This document shows, one piece after another, positions 14,729 to 23,499 of a stretch of 64,000 nucleotides of DNA (positions are counted from its first letter, which is position 1; every line of letters starts with the position of its first letter). Under the pieces are notes generated by a model. That model searched no databases. It was not told the DNA's origin and saw nothing but the letters and a program-made list of their open reading frames with translations. The stretch comes from Vibrio splendidus. GTDB taxonomy: Bacteria > Pseudomonadota > Gammaproteobacteria > Enterobacterales > Vibrionaceae. The stretch spans positions 310,001-374,000 of the forward strand of contig NZ_LNRF01000001.1 in the NCBI RefSeq assembly GCF_001557875.1, read 5' to 3'. Both the position numbers and the translations under genes were made by a program.

Positions 14729-16450
14729 ATGAATTGCATGCAGAAATGGTCACTCAATGGTTTTTTAGCTGAAATGAAACGCATACACGAGACTATGCCT
14801 GATAGACGATTTGTCTTTATCTTGGGTGCTGGAGCCTCTATAGAGTCTAATGTCAAAGGGGCAGCTAGCCTAGCTGAAGAGTGGATGCGAATCATGTTCA
14901 ATCGAGAACAAAAAGCACCTGTTCTTGAATTTGAACAGTGGTTAGAGAGTAACCCATTAAAAATCGAGAATCATTGGGACAAATCTAATTTAGCAGCCTG
15001 TTATCCTGAAATTTTTGAAAAGTGTTTCGAAGGTGATCATGAGTCGGGATACGCTGAATTAGAAAAAGCCATAGACAACCGCAGCCCTAGTTTTGGTTAC
15101 GCTGTCTTAGCTTGGGTACTTGCTCAAGAGAGACACAATATGGTGATAACAACTAATTTCGATAATTTAGTAGCTGACTCACTATATATATACGGAAGTA
15201 AGACCCCTCATGTTATTGGTCACGAGTCTCTCGCTGGCTACTTGAAACCAATGGCCCGACGCCCAATGATTGCGAAGATACATAGAGATTTGTTTACCGA
15301 CCCCATAAATGATGCCAATGGCGTTTCTGAACTTCATTCGCAATGGAGTGATGCTCTAAAAAATATCTTCCGCTTTTATACTCCCATTTTTATTGGATAT
15401 GGTGGTAACGATGGCAGTCTAATGAACTTTCTTGGCGAGTTAGATACGCAAGATATTAGCGGGCGTCCCTTCTGGTGCTATTACGAAAACGGTGGAGTGC
15501 CAAACGAACAAATTATCAAACTCTTGAAAAAGCATCAGGGTGTTTTGGTTCCCGCTCCAGGTTTTGACCAATTAATGTTAGAAATAGGCTCAGCTTGGGG
15601 ATACAACAGACGAAAGCAAAAAGCGGCAGTAGAAAAGCATACTAAGCGCATGCTTGGTACTTTGGATGAAAAAGCCAAAGCTATTTATAACGATAGCCCA
15701 GAAGAAGTGAAAATTATCTTGCGTGATAACGATTCAGGTGAAGCTAGAGATTGGCTAGATTGGGACTTTGAAGCTTCAGAGCGTGAATCAAACGGCGAAA
15801 AAATAGCCGTTTATGAAAAAGCATTAAAAGCATTACCTACATCCTCTGAACTTCTTATGAACCTTGGTATCGTTTATATGCACACAGGACAATTTGATAA
15901 AGCTAAGAGCTACTACTATGAGGCTTTGGAATTAGCCCCTGACGATATTGATATTAAGTGCAATCTTGTACACACATTATTGATGTCGGGGTCTGTGGAT
16001 GAAGGGCTAGCTATGTCAGAAAGCACTTTACAACTCAAACCAAACAATCTCAATGCGATCTCTGCTCACGCAATTGCACTTCTTTCTAAAAGTACGCTTG
16101 ATGAAAAAGATAAATCGAATGAAATAACGCTAAAGAAGGCGGAACAAGCGTTACTTAAAGTTCTATCTTTAGGAGCAAATAGACCTTCAGACCTTAATAA
16201 TTATGCTTACTTTTTAAGACTTACTGGGGAATATGAAAAAGCTAAGGAAAACATTGACAAGGCGATAGAACTTGATCAGACAAAGTTCTACTTTTACGAA
16301 ACTTTAGCTGAAATACTATGGAAGACAAAGGATTTTGATGGTGCATTAAATGCACTAGACAAAGCCCGTCAACTTAACCCTGACAGTCCCTATGGAAAAG
16401 AGCTCAGGTTGAATATTACAAATGAAATGTCACTACTCTCAAAAAAATAA
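14729..16450 (+). CDS. SIR2-TPR protein, candidate NADase defence factor
   Basis: A 573-residue protein. The SIR2-like domain covers residues about 25-290, with the NAD-binding GAGAS (33-37), the TTNFD motif (about 141-145) with the catalytic-type asparagine, and the histidine of KIHRD (about 184), followed by FIGYGGNDGS. Residues about 370-560 are tetratricopeptide repeats (LMNLGIVYMHTGQFDKAKSYY, cited in part; NNYAYFLRLTGEYEKAKENI). Defence proteins with SIR2 domains deplete NAD when triggered, and the repeats may sense the trigger. It stands alone between the early operon and the tail operon, a common moron location, with AT-rich flanks. Confidence 0.8.
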   Translation: MNCMQKWSLNGFLAEMKRIHETMPDRRFVFILGAGASIESNVKGAASLAEEWMRIMFNREQKAPVLEFEQWLESNPLKIENHWDKSNLAACYPEIFEKCFEGDHESGYAELEKAIDNRSPSFGYAVLAWVLAQERHNMVITTNFDNLVADSLYIYGSKTPHVIGHESLAGYLKPMARRPMIAKIHRDLFTDPINDANGVSELHSQWSDALKNIFRFYTPIFIGYGGNDGSLMNFLGELDTQDISGRPFWCYYENGGVPNEQIIKLLKKHQGVLVPAPGFDQLMLEIGSAWGYNRRKQKAAVEKHTKRMLGTLDEKAKAIYNDSPEEVKIILRDNDSGEARDWLDWDFEASERESNGEKIAVYEKALKALPTSSELLMNLGIVYMHTGQFDKAKSYYYEALELAPDDIDIKCNLVHTLLMSGSVDEGLAMSESTLQLKPNNLNAISAHAIALLSKSTLDEKDKSNEITLKKAEQALLKVLSLGANRPSDLNNYAYFLRLTGEYEKAKENIDKAIELDQTKFYFYETLAEILWKTKDFDGALNALDKARQLNPDSPYGKELRLNITNEMSLLSKK

Positions 16451-16542
16451 TAGCTATAAAAATGATAAAAAAGCGCGGATTGCTTTAATCATATAAACGC
16501 ACAAAAACGATCTCAGACGATCTCTAAATCTCCTATCTAAAA

Positions 16543-16574
16543 CAGCCCTCGGTGTAGATACATCGAGGGCTGTG
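16543..16574. terminator. Strong hairpin between the SIR2 gene and the tail operon
   Basis: ACAGCCCTCG and CGAGGGCTGT form a perfect 10-base-pair stem with a 12-base loop and no long T-tract. It may end the SIR2 transcript, insulate the late operon or be part of a cos/packaging or regulatory site. The rest of 16451-16745 shows nothing else I can name, apart from a near-miss Ogr box (TGT-N12-ACC) at about 16573-16590. Confidence 0.5.
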
Positions 16575-16745
16575 TTCCAATACAACTACCGAAATGAAAT
16601 GCGGTTCTAAGATCGCATAATTGCAGTGTGGAATTTTGGTGTGGAGGGGAGGGTGAGTCCGAACAGGGCCTGAGCGTCCAACTCCATTACTCATTTTATT
16701 CTCGCTGCCTAATTCTGATTTTCTTCTGTAGTTGGTGGCTTTTTG

Positions 16746-17936
16746 ATGTGGGAACGACAGTACGAGCACGCTAGATGGAATGGGCTTAAGCTCAACATCC
16801 TCTCGACCGCCTTTGATGGTGGTAAGCGCTTGCAAGTGAGCGAAATCCCCTATGCGAACCTACCACACATCAAAGTCATGGGAACAAAAGCCCGTACCTA
16901 CACGATTGAAGTTGTGTTCGTTGGTCCCAGTTCTCTGGCCGATGCCAATGTCCTCATTGAAAACCTAGAAGCAAAACCAACGGGCGAGCTAGAACATCCT
17001 TGGTTGGGTGAACTGCCGCTTGTCTTTGAAGACGTATCCCAGAGCATCAGTACCAAGAAAGGCTTAGTCACGCTGAGCCTGAAGTTTGCTCGCGCTGGCT
17101 CTTCCCCTTCAATCACTGCACCGACTTCCGTTCGTACAAAAACGCAGGCCAACATAGTTGAGAGCTTGTCGAAACGTTCTTTCGTGAAAGAAGTAAACGG
17201 CTTGGATGTATCGGATATTCACAGGGTTCAGAGTGATGTCACCAGCGCATTGAACGTGTTGGTAGACATCACCAACCGTTTGAACCTTGAAGATGAAAAC
17301 CTTCAAGACATTAACGACGCCATCAATAAAGCATTCTCGGCAGTGAGTAGCCTCAGCACCAACCCAACTGAGTTCGCTGATCTGTTTTCTACGTCAGTGG
17401 ATGCGGTAGCCGATGGTGTTCAAGCTGAGCCAAGCTCAAGCAATGAAGCGGTAGACAACTCGCGTAGTGCTCAAGCTTTGCTGTTAAATGAAGTCAAACC
17501 GGACACGCCAACTCAGCACCACAATGTGCAAATGGTGACGGGAGCAGTGAAGATGAACAAAGACATCACACACCTAGAGAAAGGCGACCGCTTTGATATT
17601 ACCCAGTCGGATAAGCAGCCTGAAACCATTAAGAATGATCTGTCTACTTTGATTGTCGGTATCGATGAGCGTATCAAAGAGACCACCCAAGTATCGACGC
17701 TTGAAAGCATTGAGTTGTTCGACGCAGTCACGACATTGAAAAGCAATGTGAAGGTTCAGCAAGATAAAGTCGTCAGCGGTACCGCGTCCCATAGGATAGT
17801 GCAGTCACCACGCTTTCAATCTGCACTGACGATTGCGCACGATGAGTTCACTCAAGAAAAAGTCATCACCAAAATGAATGCACTGCAGCACCCGCTCTTC
17901 ATTCGTGGTGACATTGCCGTGAGGGATGTGTCATGA
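16746..17936 (+). CDS. Mu gp43-like tail/DNA circularisation protein
   Basis: About 396 residues. The N-terminal WERQYEHARWNGLKLNIL and the region up to HPWLGELPLVFEDV match the DNA-circularisation N-terminal domain found in Mu gp43 (gpN). The rest is helical and variable. In Mu-like tails this protein works between the tube and the baseplate hub. I use the ATG at 16746 after a TTG in the same frame. It starts the baseplate operon and overlaps the next gene by four bases (ATGA). In Mu the tape measure gene would lie directly upstream; here that gene is about 19 kb away at the other prophage end. Confidence 0.85.
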   Translation: MWERQYEHARWNGLKLNILSTAFDGGKRLQVSEIPYANLPHIKVMGTKARTYTIEVVFVGPSSLADANVLIENLEAKPTGELEHPWLGELPLVFEDVSQSISTKKGLVTLSLKFARAGSSPSITAPTSVRTKTQANIVESLSKRSFVKEVNGLDVSDIHRVQSDVTSALNVLVDITNRLNLEDENLQDINDAINKAFSAVSSLSTNPTEFADLFSTSVDAVADGVQAEPSSSNEAVDNSRSAQALLLNEVKPDTPTQHHNVQMVTGAVKMNKDITHLEKGDRFDITQSDKQPETIKNDLSTLIVGIDERIKETTQVSTLESIELFDAVTTLKSNVKVQQDKVVSGTASHRIVQSPRFQSALTIAHDEFTQEKVITKMNALQHPLFIRGDIAVRDVS

Positions 17937-18871
17937 ACACGCTAACGATGCACATTGATGGCAAGCCACGTGCCTTCTATCAAGCGAATCTCAACTACTC
18001 CATTGAACAGCTGGCCCACACGTTCAGTTGCTCAATTGAACCTATGAGTATTGAAAGCCCGTTATCGGTCGAGTTCTTCCTTAACGACAAGTCGATTCTG
18101 ATTGGTCAGATTGATGGTGTGGATTCCAATACCGATTCAAGCGCTCACGCTGTTTCCATTTCTGGCCGCTCGAAGAGTGCCAACATGATTGATTCACGCA
18201 TCACGATGGATGCACTTTATAACTTGAACGTCGAAGAGCTACTTCGCCATATCGCCAGGCCATTTGGTTTGAAAGTTAAAAGCCTGGTGAAGAGTATGCC
18301 GGTCATCCCTGAATTTCAGATAAATGCCGAATCACCCGTAGAGAACGTGGCGCAGCTCATTCGAGAGCAAGGTTTTATGTTGGTTGAGCGCAATGGCGTG
18401 TTGATCATTGAAAACACCGCGCATGCAATTATCAGCAACATCGGTCTAGAAACGGGCAACAACATCGACAGCCTGAACATCAAACGCACCTTCAATCAGC
18501 AATTTCACACCATTGATGTGCAAGGCCAGTGGGATGACGCAAGCGCACAGGTCATCAATCCAAACGTCGATAGCTCACGCACCATGGTGATCACCTGTGA
18601 CCAATTGCAAATCCGTGAAGCTTGCTTGTCTCGTGCTAAATATGAGCGCAACCTCGCCATTGCTCAAAGCCTGACAGCATCAAGCACGATTGCTGACATA
18701 TTCCTTGAGTTGGCCATTGATGGATTAAACCGAGTGATTCGAGTCGCTGACCAAGAGCAAAGCTTCAGTGAGATGTTGGTGATCAAGTCGCTTGGCCTAT
18801 CAGTGTCTGAAAGCTCTACAGAAACATCGGTTGAGCTTTTTAGGCCGTTTAAGGAGCAAAGCTATGTCTAG
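17933..18871 (+). CDS. Mu gpP-like baseplate hub protein
   Basis: 312 residues, similar to Mu gp44 (gpP), which corresponds to the T4 gp27/P2 gpD hub. The region SAHAVSISGRSKSANMIDSR, and the phrase VAQLIREQGFMLVERNGVLII in two parts, follow the hub family order (first beta-barrel, linker, second barrel). The protein forms the trimeric hub that holds the spike. It overlaps gp43-like upstream and the spike gene downstream, consistent with Mu order. Confidence 0.85.
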   Translation: MNTLTMHIDGKPRAFYQANLNYSIEQLAHTFSCSIEPMSIESPLSVEFFLNDKSILIGQIDGVDSNTDSSAHAVSISGRSKSANMIDSRITMDALYNLNVEELLRHIARPFGLKVKSLVKSMPVIPEFQINAESPVENVAQLIREQGFMLVERNGVLIIENTAHAIISNIGLETGNNIDSLNIKRTFNQQFHTIDVQGQWDDASAQVINPNVDSSRTMVITCDQLQIREACLSRAKYERNLAIAQSLTASSTIADIFLELAIDGLNRVIRVADQEQSFSEMLVIKSLGLSVSESSTETSVELFRPFKEQSYV

Positions 18872-19463
18872 TGCTCTGCAGCAGCAACAGCGATTAATGG
18901 CCAGAATCAAAAACGTAATTGGTACCGGCACTGTCACAGGGGCAACCACAGGTCGGCTACAAATCAAAACCGCGACAGGCCGAACCAACGACAAGATAAA
19001 ACGCGTGCACAACTACGGGTTTATGAGCCGTCCATTACCAGGGTCGAAAACTTACAACCTGTTCATTGGTGGAACCACATCTCGCGGCATTACCGTGAAC
19101 GTAGAAGACGAACGTCACCAAATAGATTTGCAGCCTGGTGAAGTCGCGATACTTGACGACAAAGGCAACCTTGTTCATTTCACGCAGCAAGGCATCAAGA
19201 TAAACGCCTGCGCAAAATTAGAAGTGATATCGGCGCAAGAAACCACAGTGAACGCAACGGCTGTGAACGTTACCGCACCTAAATCCACGTTTTCCGGTGA
19301 TGTAGAAATCGGCGGTAATCTGAAAGTCACCAAGAACGCTGATGTCACCGGTTCTGTGGGTGGCACGTCCGGTACGTTCGGCGGTGTCAAAGTTGAAAAG
19401 CATGACCACGACTACACCGACGATGGGACAACAAGAACTACCAAGGGGCCAAATAAAGGATGA
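18864..19463 (+). CDS. Baseplate assembly protein V, central spike (Mu gp45-like)
   Basis: About 199 residues from the ATG at 18864, which follows AAGGAGCAAAGCT; a longer frame from 18792 runs inside the previous gene. The N-terminal OB-fold region (residues about 15-100) is followed by a repetitive beta-helix segment (AQETTVNATAVNVTAPKSTFSG). At the tip is a histidine motif, EKHDHDY, of the HxH type that binds iron in P2 gpV and Mu gp45. It is the membrane-piercing tip of the tail. The next gene overlaps by four bases. Confidence 0.9.
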   Translation: MSSALQQQQRLMARIKNVIGTGTVTGATTGRLQIKTATGRTNDKIKRVHNYGFMSRPLPGSKTYNLFIGGTTSRGITVNVEDERHQIDLQPGEVAILDDKGNLVHFTQQGIKINACAKLEVISAQETTVNATAVNVTAPKSTFSGDVEIGGNLKVTKNADVTGSVGGTSGTFGGVKVEKHDHDYTDDGTTRTTKGPNKG

Positions 19464-19861
19464 GTCATTTCAACTTAACCGCCCTGACAGCGCCGCTCAG
19501 CTCTACAGAGGGATTAACCCAGGCCGTTCTGCAGAGTGTTTATAACTACGCCGAATCCACTCAAAACGATCGCGCCCGTATGGCAAGCAATAAGCGTGGC
19601 GGCACTTGGAGCAATGAGTTGATAAACGTGGTCGGCTCTCGTGATTGGACGCTCAAGCGAGCAAAGCTGACAGACGAAACGCTCAGCCTCGCTAAACGGT
19701 TTTGTGAAGAGTCGCTCGCTTGGCTCATTACAGACGGCCACGCTAAAGCGGTTGAGGTTTCAGTATGGCGAGAGAAGCCAAATCAGATGGGTCGCAATGT
19801 GATGATCACCTTAGCCGATGGCTCTCAGTTTGATGTTCTACTTTCAAAGGTTAACCAATGA
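19460..19861 (+). CDS. Mu gp46-like baseplate protein
   Basis: A 133-residue protein at the gp46 position. The stretch RGGTWSNELINVVGSRDWTLKR and the conserved phrase RFCEESLAWLITDG fit the GP46/W-type family, a T4 gp25-like sheath initiator. It overlaps its neighbours by four bases on each side. It probably anchors the sheath to the baseplate wedge. Confidence 0.85.
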   Translation: MSHFNLTALTAPLSSTEGLTQAVLQSVYNYAESTQNDRARMASNKRGGTWSNELINVVGSRDWTLKRAKLTDETLSLAKRFCEESLAWLITDGHAKAVEVSVWREKPNQMGRNVMITLADGSQFDVLLSKVNQ

Positions 19862-20901
19862 GTACACAACGAAGCCTAGACAGTTTAATTGCACGCGCAG
19901 AAGCTAATCTGGTATCTACTACAGGGCAAAACAACCCCGCAACCAAAGCGATAGCCGCTGCCATTGCAGGCGTCAGCTATGGACAATATGGTTATCAAGA
20001 CTTGCTTTTTAGGCAACTGCATCCAGAGACCTGCTCTGAAGAGTGGTTATACCTACACGCTAATCGCCATAAAGCCCCTCGACTGCTGCCCACGTTCGCA
20101 ACGGGCCGAGTACAGTTCACTGAACTTGGCGGCGCGGTGGTGATCAAAAAAGGCACCCGTTTAACACATGCCAATCACGAATACGAAACCACCAAAGAAC
20201 AATACAGTAACGTCCCCGTTGATGTCATTGCACTTGAATCTGGCGTAGATAGTAATCTTTCCGAAGGCGCAGTACTTACGTTAAGCGAAGGGCTGAGCGG
20301 TATTGATCCAAACCATGTGCTTTCACTTGGCATTGGCGGAGGCGCCAATATTGAAGAGCTAGAGCACTGGCGAGCGCGTGTCATCGTTGCATTTGAAAAA
20401 AACGAGCTGATTGGCAAAGCGGTGGATTATGAAGTGTGGGCCGTATCGGCTCACTCGGATGTGGATTTTGCTTGGGCGCTTGATAACACCCCACAGCGAG
20501 GCATGGTTGAAGTGTATATAGGTGCGCGAGAAAACGACCCAACGTTAAGCGGTGAAGTGGTCAAGTTAGTGCAAGACACCTTTGAGGACAATCGACTCGC
20601 AGGTTGTCACCCATTGGCTCACCTACCAGCGCAAGTCCCAATCAATATCGAGATCCAAGGTATTGAAGACCAAGTGGTGCGAGACGATGTGGTCACTGCA
20701 CTCGAAAACTTAGTGAAAGAGAAAATGGGCAACATCGACCCGACAACCCAAAAGCCGGAATCCATCACCAACACCGAAATTGTTTTAACTATCTCTACCG
20801 TGACCAACAACTTTATTGTTCGCTCTCCGGTTGGAGAAGTCGCCATTAACAACAATCAGATACATGTATTAGGAGGTGTGACGTGGACACCTCCGACTTA
20901 A
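19858..20901 (+). CDS. Baseplate J-like wedge protein (Mu gp47)
   Basis: A 347-residue baseplate J family member. It shows the conserved LLFRQLHPETCSEEWLYLHA region early, then FTELGGAVVIKKGTRLTH, and the conserved ending VNNNQIHVLGGVTW as variant (VAINNNQIHVLGGVTW). It forms the wedge together with the gp48-like protein and links hub to fibres. It overlaps the upstream gene by four bases and the downstream gene by nineteen bases. Confidence 0.92.
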   Translation: MSTQRSLDSLIARAEANLVSTTGQNNPATKAIAAAIAGVSYGQYGYQDLLFRQLHPETCSEEWLYLHANRHKAPRLLPTFATGRVQFTELGGAVVIKKGTRLTHANHEYETTKEQYSNVPVDVIALESGVDSNLSEGAVLTLSEGLSGIDPNHVLSLGIGGGANIEELEHWRARVIVAFEKNELIGKAVDYEVWAVSAHSDVDFAWALDNTPQRGMVEVYIGARENDPTLSGEVVKLVQDTFEDNRLAGCHPLAHLPAQVPINIEIQGIEDQVVRDDVVTALENLVKEKMGNIDPTTQKPESITNTEIVLTISTVTNNFIVRSPVGEVAINNNQIHVLGGVTWTPPT

Positions 20902-21362
20902 TTATTGAATACAGTGCCGGTGATTTTGAAGGCGCCTATCGAGGGTTATTACCCAAAGGCGAATATTGGCAAGACACCGAGAACCTAGAGCTTGCCAGCA
21001 CCATTAAAGGTATTGCCAAAGACTTCAAGCAAACCCATGACGAGATTGAACTGTCGCTGCTAACGGAGTTTGAAGAGCAACAATTTGGTTGGAAAGTGTC
21101 GGACTATCAAAGTTTGTTAAACACTACAGCTGGCCAGCAAAGTGGAATGGTGTTTGATGAGGTCAGCGAACCCAATCTTATTTATGGCTCTTTGTACGAT
21201 TCATTTAGGCACTTGAGCATTCAAGCGTGGCAAGCTTTTGAAAAGTACCGCTTACCACACACTGAAGTGTCTTGGGTGTATCACTCAGCTTTTATTGCTC
21301 ACCACCAAATGGCGAACTATCGACATATTAGAAACCTGCACAAATACGAGGTAACACAATGA
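20883..21362 (+). CDS. Mu gp48-like/YmfQ tail protein
   Basis: 159 residues, DUF2313/YmfQ type. YRGLLPKGEYWQDTENLELASTIKGIAKDF is the typical N-terminal region (quoted in part: GLLPKGEYW). In the wedge it corresponds to P2 gpI and connects the J protein to tail fibres. The GTG start at 20883 lies inside the end of the previous gene, with AGGAGGTGT upstream, so translation is coupled. Confidence 0.85.
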   Translation: MDTSDLIIEYSAGDFEGAYRGLLPKGEYWQDTENLELASTIKGIAKDFKQTHDEIELSLLTEFEEQQFGWKVSDYQSLLNTTAGQQSGMVFDEVSEPNLIYGSLYDSFRHLSIQAWQAFEKYRLPHTEVSWVYHSAFIAHHQMANYRHIRNLHKYEVTQ

Positions 21363-22537
21363 GTTTATTGATTACTGATGCGGGTATCGCGGCTTCAATT
21401 CGAGCTGGCGAGCTTGGCATTAGTTACAAAATAGCAGAAATCAGTATTGGCACTGAGGGCTATACGCCTACAGCAGACCAAATCAACCTACGCAATGAAG
21501 TACAACGCAAAGCCATTACTCGCGGAGAGGTTGCGGCGTTAGGTCGACTGCATTTCGAAACCGTGTGGGATGGAGCTGAAGCCTTCGAAGGTAAGGAGCT
21601 CGGTTATTGGCTCGATGACGGAACCCTTTTCGCCGTTGATAGCCGCGATGGTGAAGTCATTACTTATAAACAGAAAGATACGGTTGTTATTGAGGCCTGT
21701 GAACTTAATCTTGCTGCATCAACCATTGATAACATCACCGTGGCATTGCTTGAGGCATACAGTGCGACTGAGGAGCGTTCGGGAGTTGCAATGATTGCAA
21801 CACAGTCCGATGCTGAAAGTGGTTCCGATGATGAAAAGATAATGACACCGCTAAAAGTCGGTAAGTGGTGGGACAAAATTACGTCGTTAGCTCAAACGAT
21901 TTCAGGTGTGTGGAACTTTACAGGTGAGCTCAAAGAAAAAGGTGGACGAGTATTCAGCCCCAATAACCGGAACATCAGTAGTAGCACGACCTCAACAAGT
22001 TCAACGATTTACGCCAGCGCTAAAGCCATCAAAACAGTAAAAGACCTGTTAACAGGGCACCAAAATAAGTTTAAGACAGGACGTTACTCCAATACGAACG
22101 TGAACAACTCTTGGTTTAATGGCAATGTTGGTGCGGATACCTCTATTGAATATGGTTATTGGTATGTATGGGTAACCACAACCCCTTCCGCTATTACCGT
22201 CACTTTTGAGTTAAGGCTGTCGTCATTCAGTCAATTAGGTAACCATGACTCAGGCATGAATATCGAAGTTGAATGGCAAGCATTGAATTCAGCCTTTTCC
22301 GCTGCGGGAGTCGATGGGTGGGCTTACAGCACCAGAGGGACGGGGCTTGCTTATACGTCAAATGGAACCTCAGACCAAACGGCGATGCCTTTTCGTATCG
22401 TTCCTAATGGAAGCAATAAAGCACTGCAACTCTACAGCCCTCAATTGGATTTTCGAGATGTGAATAATAATTACCCTACGGTTACCAGCATGATTTTATA
22501 CGGAGAAGTTACCCTCCAAAATCCACGTTTTAAGTAG
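21359..22537 (+). CDS. Tail fibre protein
   Basis: 392 residues. The N-terminal 130 residues are the DUF3751-type tail-collar region (LLITDAGIAASIRAGE, ELGYWLDDGTLFAV) that attaches to the baseplate. The C-terminal 200 residues are glycine-, serine- and tyrosine-rich, without recognised chaperone or enzyme motifs, and form the receptor-binding part. They are the fastest-evolving portion in such phages and determine host range. It overlaps the gp48-like gene by four bases. Confidence 0.88.
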   Translation: MSLLITDAGIAASIRAGELGISYKIAEISIGTEGYTPTADQINLRNEVQRKAITRGEVAALGRLHFETVWDGAEAFEGKELGYWLDDGTLFAVDSRDGEVITYKQKDTVVIEACELNLAASTIDNITVALLEAYSATEERSGVAMIATQSDAESGSDDEKIMTPLKVGKWWDKITSLAQTISGVWNFTGELKEKGGRVFSPNNRNISSSTTSTSSTIYASAKAIKTVKDLLTGHQNKFKTGRYSNTNVNNSWFNGNVGADTSIEYGYWYVWVTTTPSAITVTFELRLSSFSQLGNHDSGMNIEVEWQALNSAFSAAGVDGWAYSTRGTGLAYTSNGTSDQTAMPFRIVPNGSNKALQLYSPQLDFRDVNNNYPTVTSMILYGEVTLQNPRFK

Positions 22538-22546
22538 AGTATCAAT

Positions 22547-23104
22547 ATGACGGCAACCAAGATTAACACCCCTTACTGGGACCACGAGTGCAACGAGTTC
22601 ATTGTCCAGGATGAAGCCTTTTTACTGCCAAGTAAGCACACTTTTAATGAGCCTCCTTTTAGTGTTGAGGGATTTCATCGAGTTCTCATTGATAGTACAT
22701 GGCATCAAATACCTGAATGCAAAGCCTATGCTAAAGACAGAATTCGCCCTGACTTTTGGACCTATGAGTTGGCAGCAATTCCAAGCTCTCATACGTTTAT
22801 TAAGCCGGGCCCTTACGATACTTGGCGCTATGAGACTAACTCTTGGCAATACAGTGAGGCGCTCCAGCGGCCAAACAAAACAGAGTGTGAATTGGATTGG
22901 AGAAATCTACTGTTGGTAAAGGTGCTCGATCGTATAGACCAATACGAAAAAGATCAGAGCTACCCATCGGGGTTACGAACGTCCCCATTTACTATCGAGC
23001 AATACAATTTATTGCTCTTAGACCGCAAGTTACTCAGTGACTACCCGAATGTCGAAGGTTTCCCGTTTTGTGAGCGGCCAACGCTATCAGGACTTGCTAC
23101 TTAA
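22547..23104 (+). CDS. Tail fibre assembly/chaperone-like protein
   Basis: 185 residues. The C-terminal region (ELDWRNLLLVKVLDRIDQYEKDQ in part, then LDRKLLSDYPNVEGFPFCERP) resembles phage tail assembly chaperones. The N-terminal two-thirds are aromatic, with repeated short FxxP(G/S) elements such as PSSHTFIKPGPYDTW. Position directly after the fibre gene supports a fibre-assembly role. A strong hairpin terminator follows. Confidence 0.7.
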   Translation: MTATKINTPYWDHECNEFIVQDEAFLLPSKHTFNEPPFSVEGFHRVLIDSTWHQIPECKAYAKDRIRPDFWTYELAAIPSSHTFIKPGPYDTWRYETNSWQYSEALQRPNKTECELDWRNLLLVKVLDRIDQYEKDQSYPSGLRTSPFTIEQYNLLLLDRKLLSDYPNVEGFPFCERPTLSGLAT

Positions 23105-23112
23105 CCTTATCA

Positions 23113-23140
23113 AACCCAGCTCCGATGCTGGGTTTTCTCT
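23113..23140 (+). terminator. Rho-independent terminator after the tail fibre module
   Basis: AACCCAGC and GCTGGGTT pair around TCCGAT and are followed by TTCTCTTT. It ends the baseplate/fibre operon before the lysis cassette. Confidence 0.85.
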
Positions 23141-23256
23141 TTCTGCTATCTGAACTTCTATATCTCGACACTAGAAATGCCATCAGTCCTCTTTAAAACT
23201 CAACGAGATACACTGCTTATGGGGGAACTAATCATCTAGCCATAAGAGAGAAACCA

Positions 23257-23499
23257 ATGAATGAATCAGAGGCAAAGGCACTCGTCGTATCACTACTCGA
23301 TGTCACTGGCCTAAAGAAAATCTTCGCTTCCATTAGTGCAACCCTAATCAGTTTTGGCGTGAATGACGTACTCCAAGTTTTGTCTGTAGCGGTCGGTATT
23401 GGTGCAGGCATCATGGCTATTCGCCACTACGCTATTGCAACCAAACTCAGCCAAGCGCAGTTGGACAAGTTGAACTCAAAAAAAGAGGGTTCAGCATGA
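23257..23499 (+). CDS. Holin-like protein
   Basis: 80 residues with two hydrophobic segments (about 20-42 and 43-60) and a charged C-terminal tail (QAQLDKLNSKKEG). This is the layout of a small phage holin. It overlaps the endolysin gene by four bases, and the i-spanin-like gene comes next, forming a classic lysis cassette. The 117 bases between the terminator and this gene probably hold its own promoter, but I see no convincing hexamers. Confidence 0.7.
   Translation: MNESEAKALVVSLLDVTGLKKIFASISATLISFGVNDVLQVLSVAVGIGAGIMAIRHYAIATKLSQAQLDKLNSKKEGSA

Noticed and set aside
16533..16835. Minus-strand open frame across the hairpin region
   Set aside because: It overlaps the start of a clear baseplate gene and consists largely of low-quality sequence crossing a hairpin; it has no binding site.
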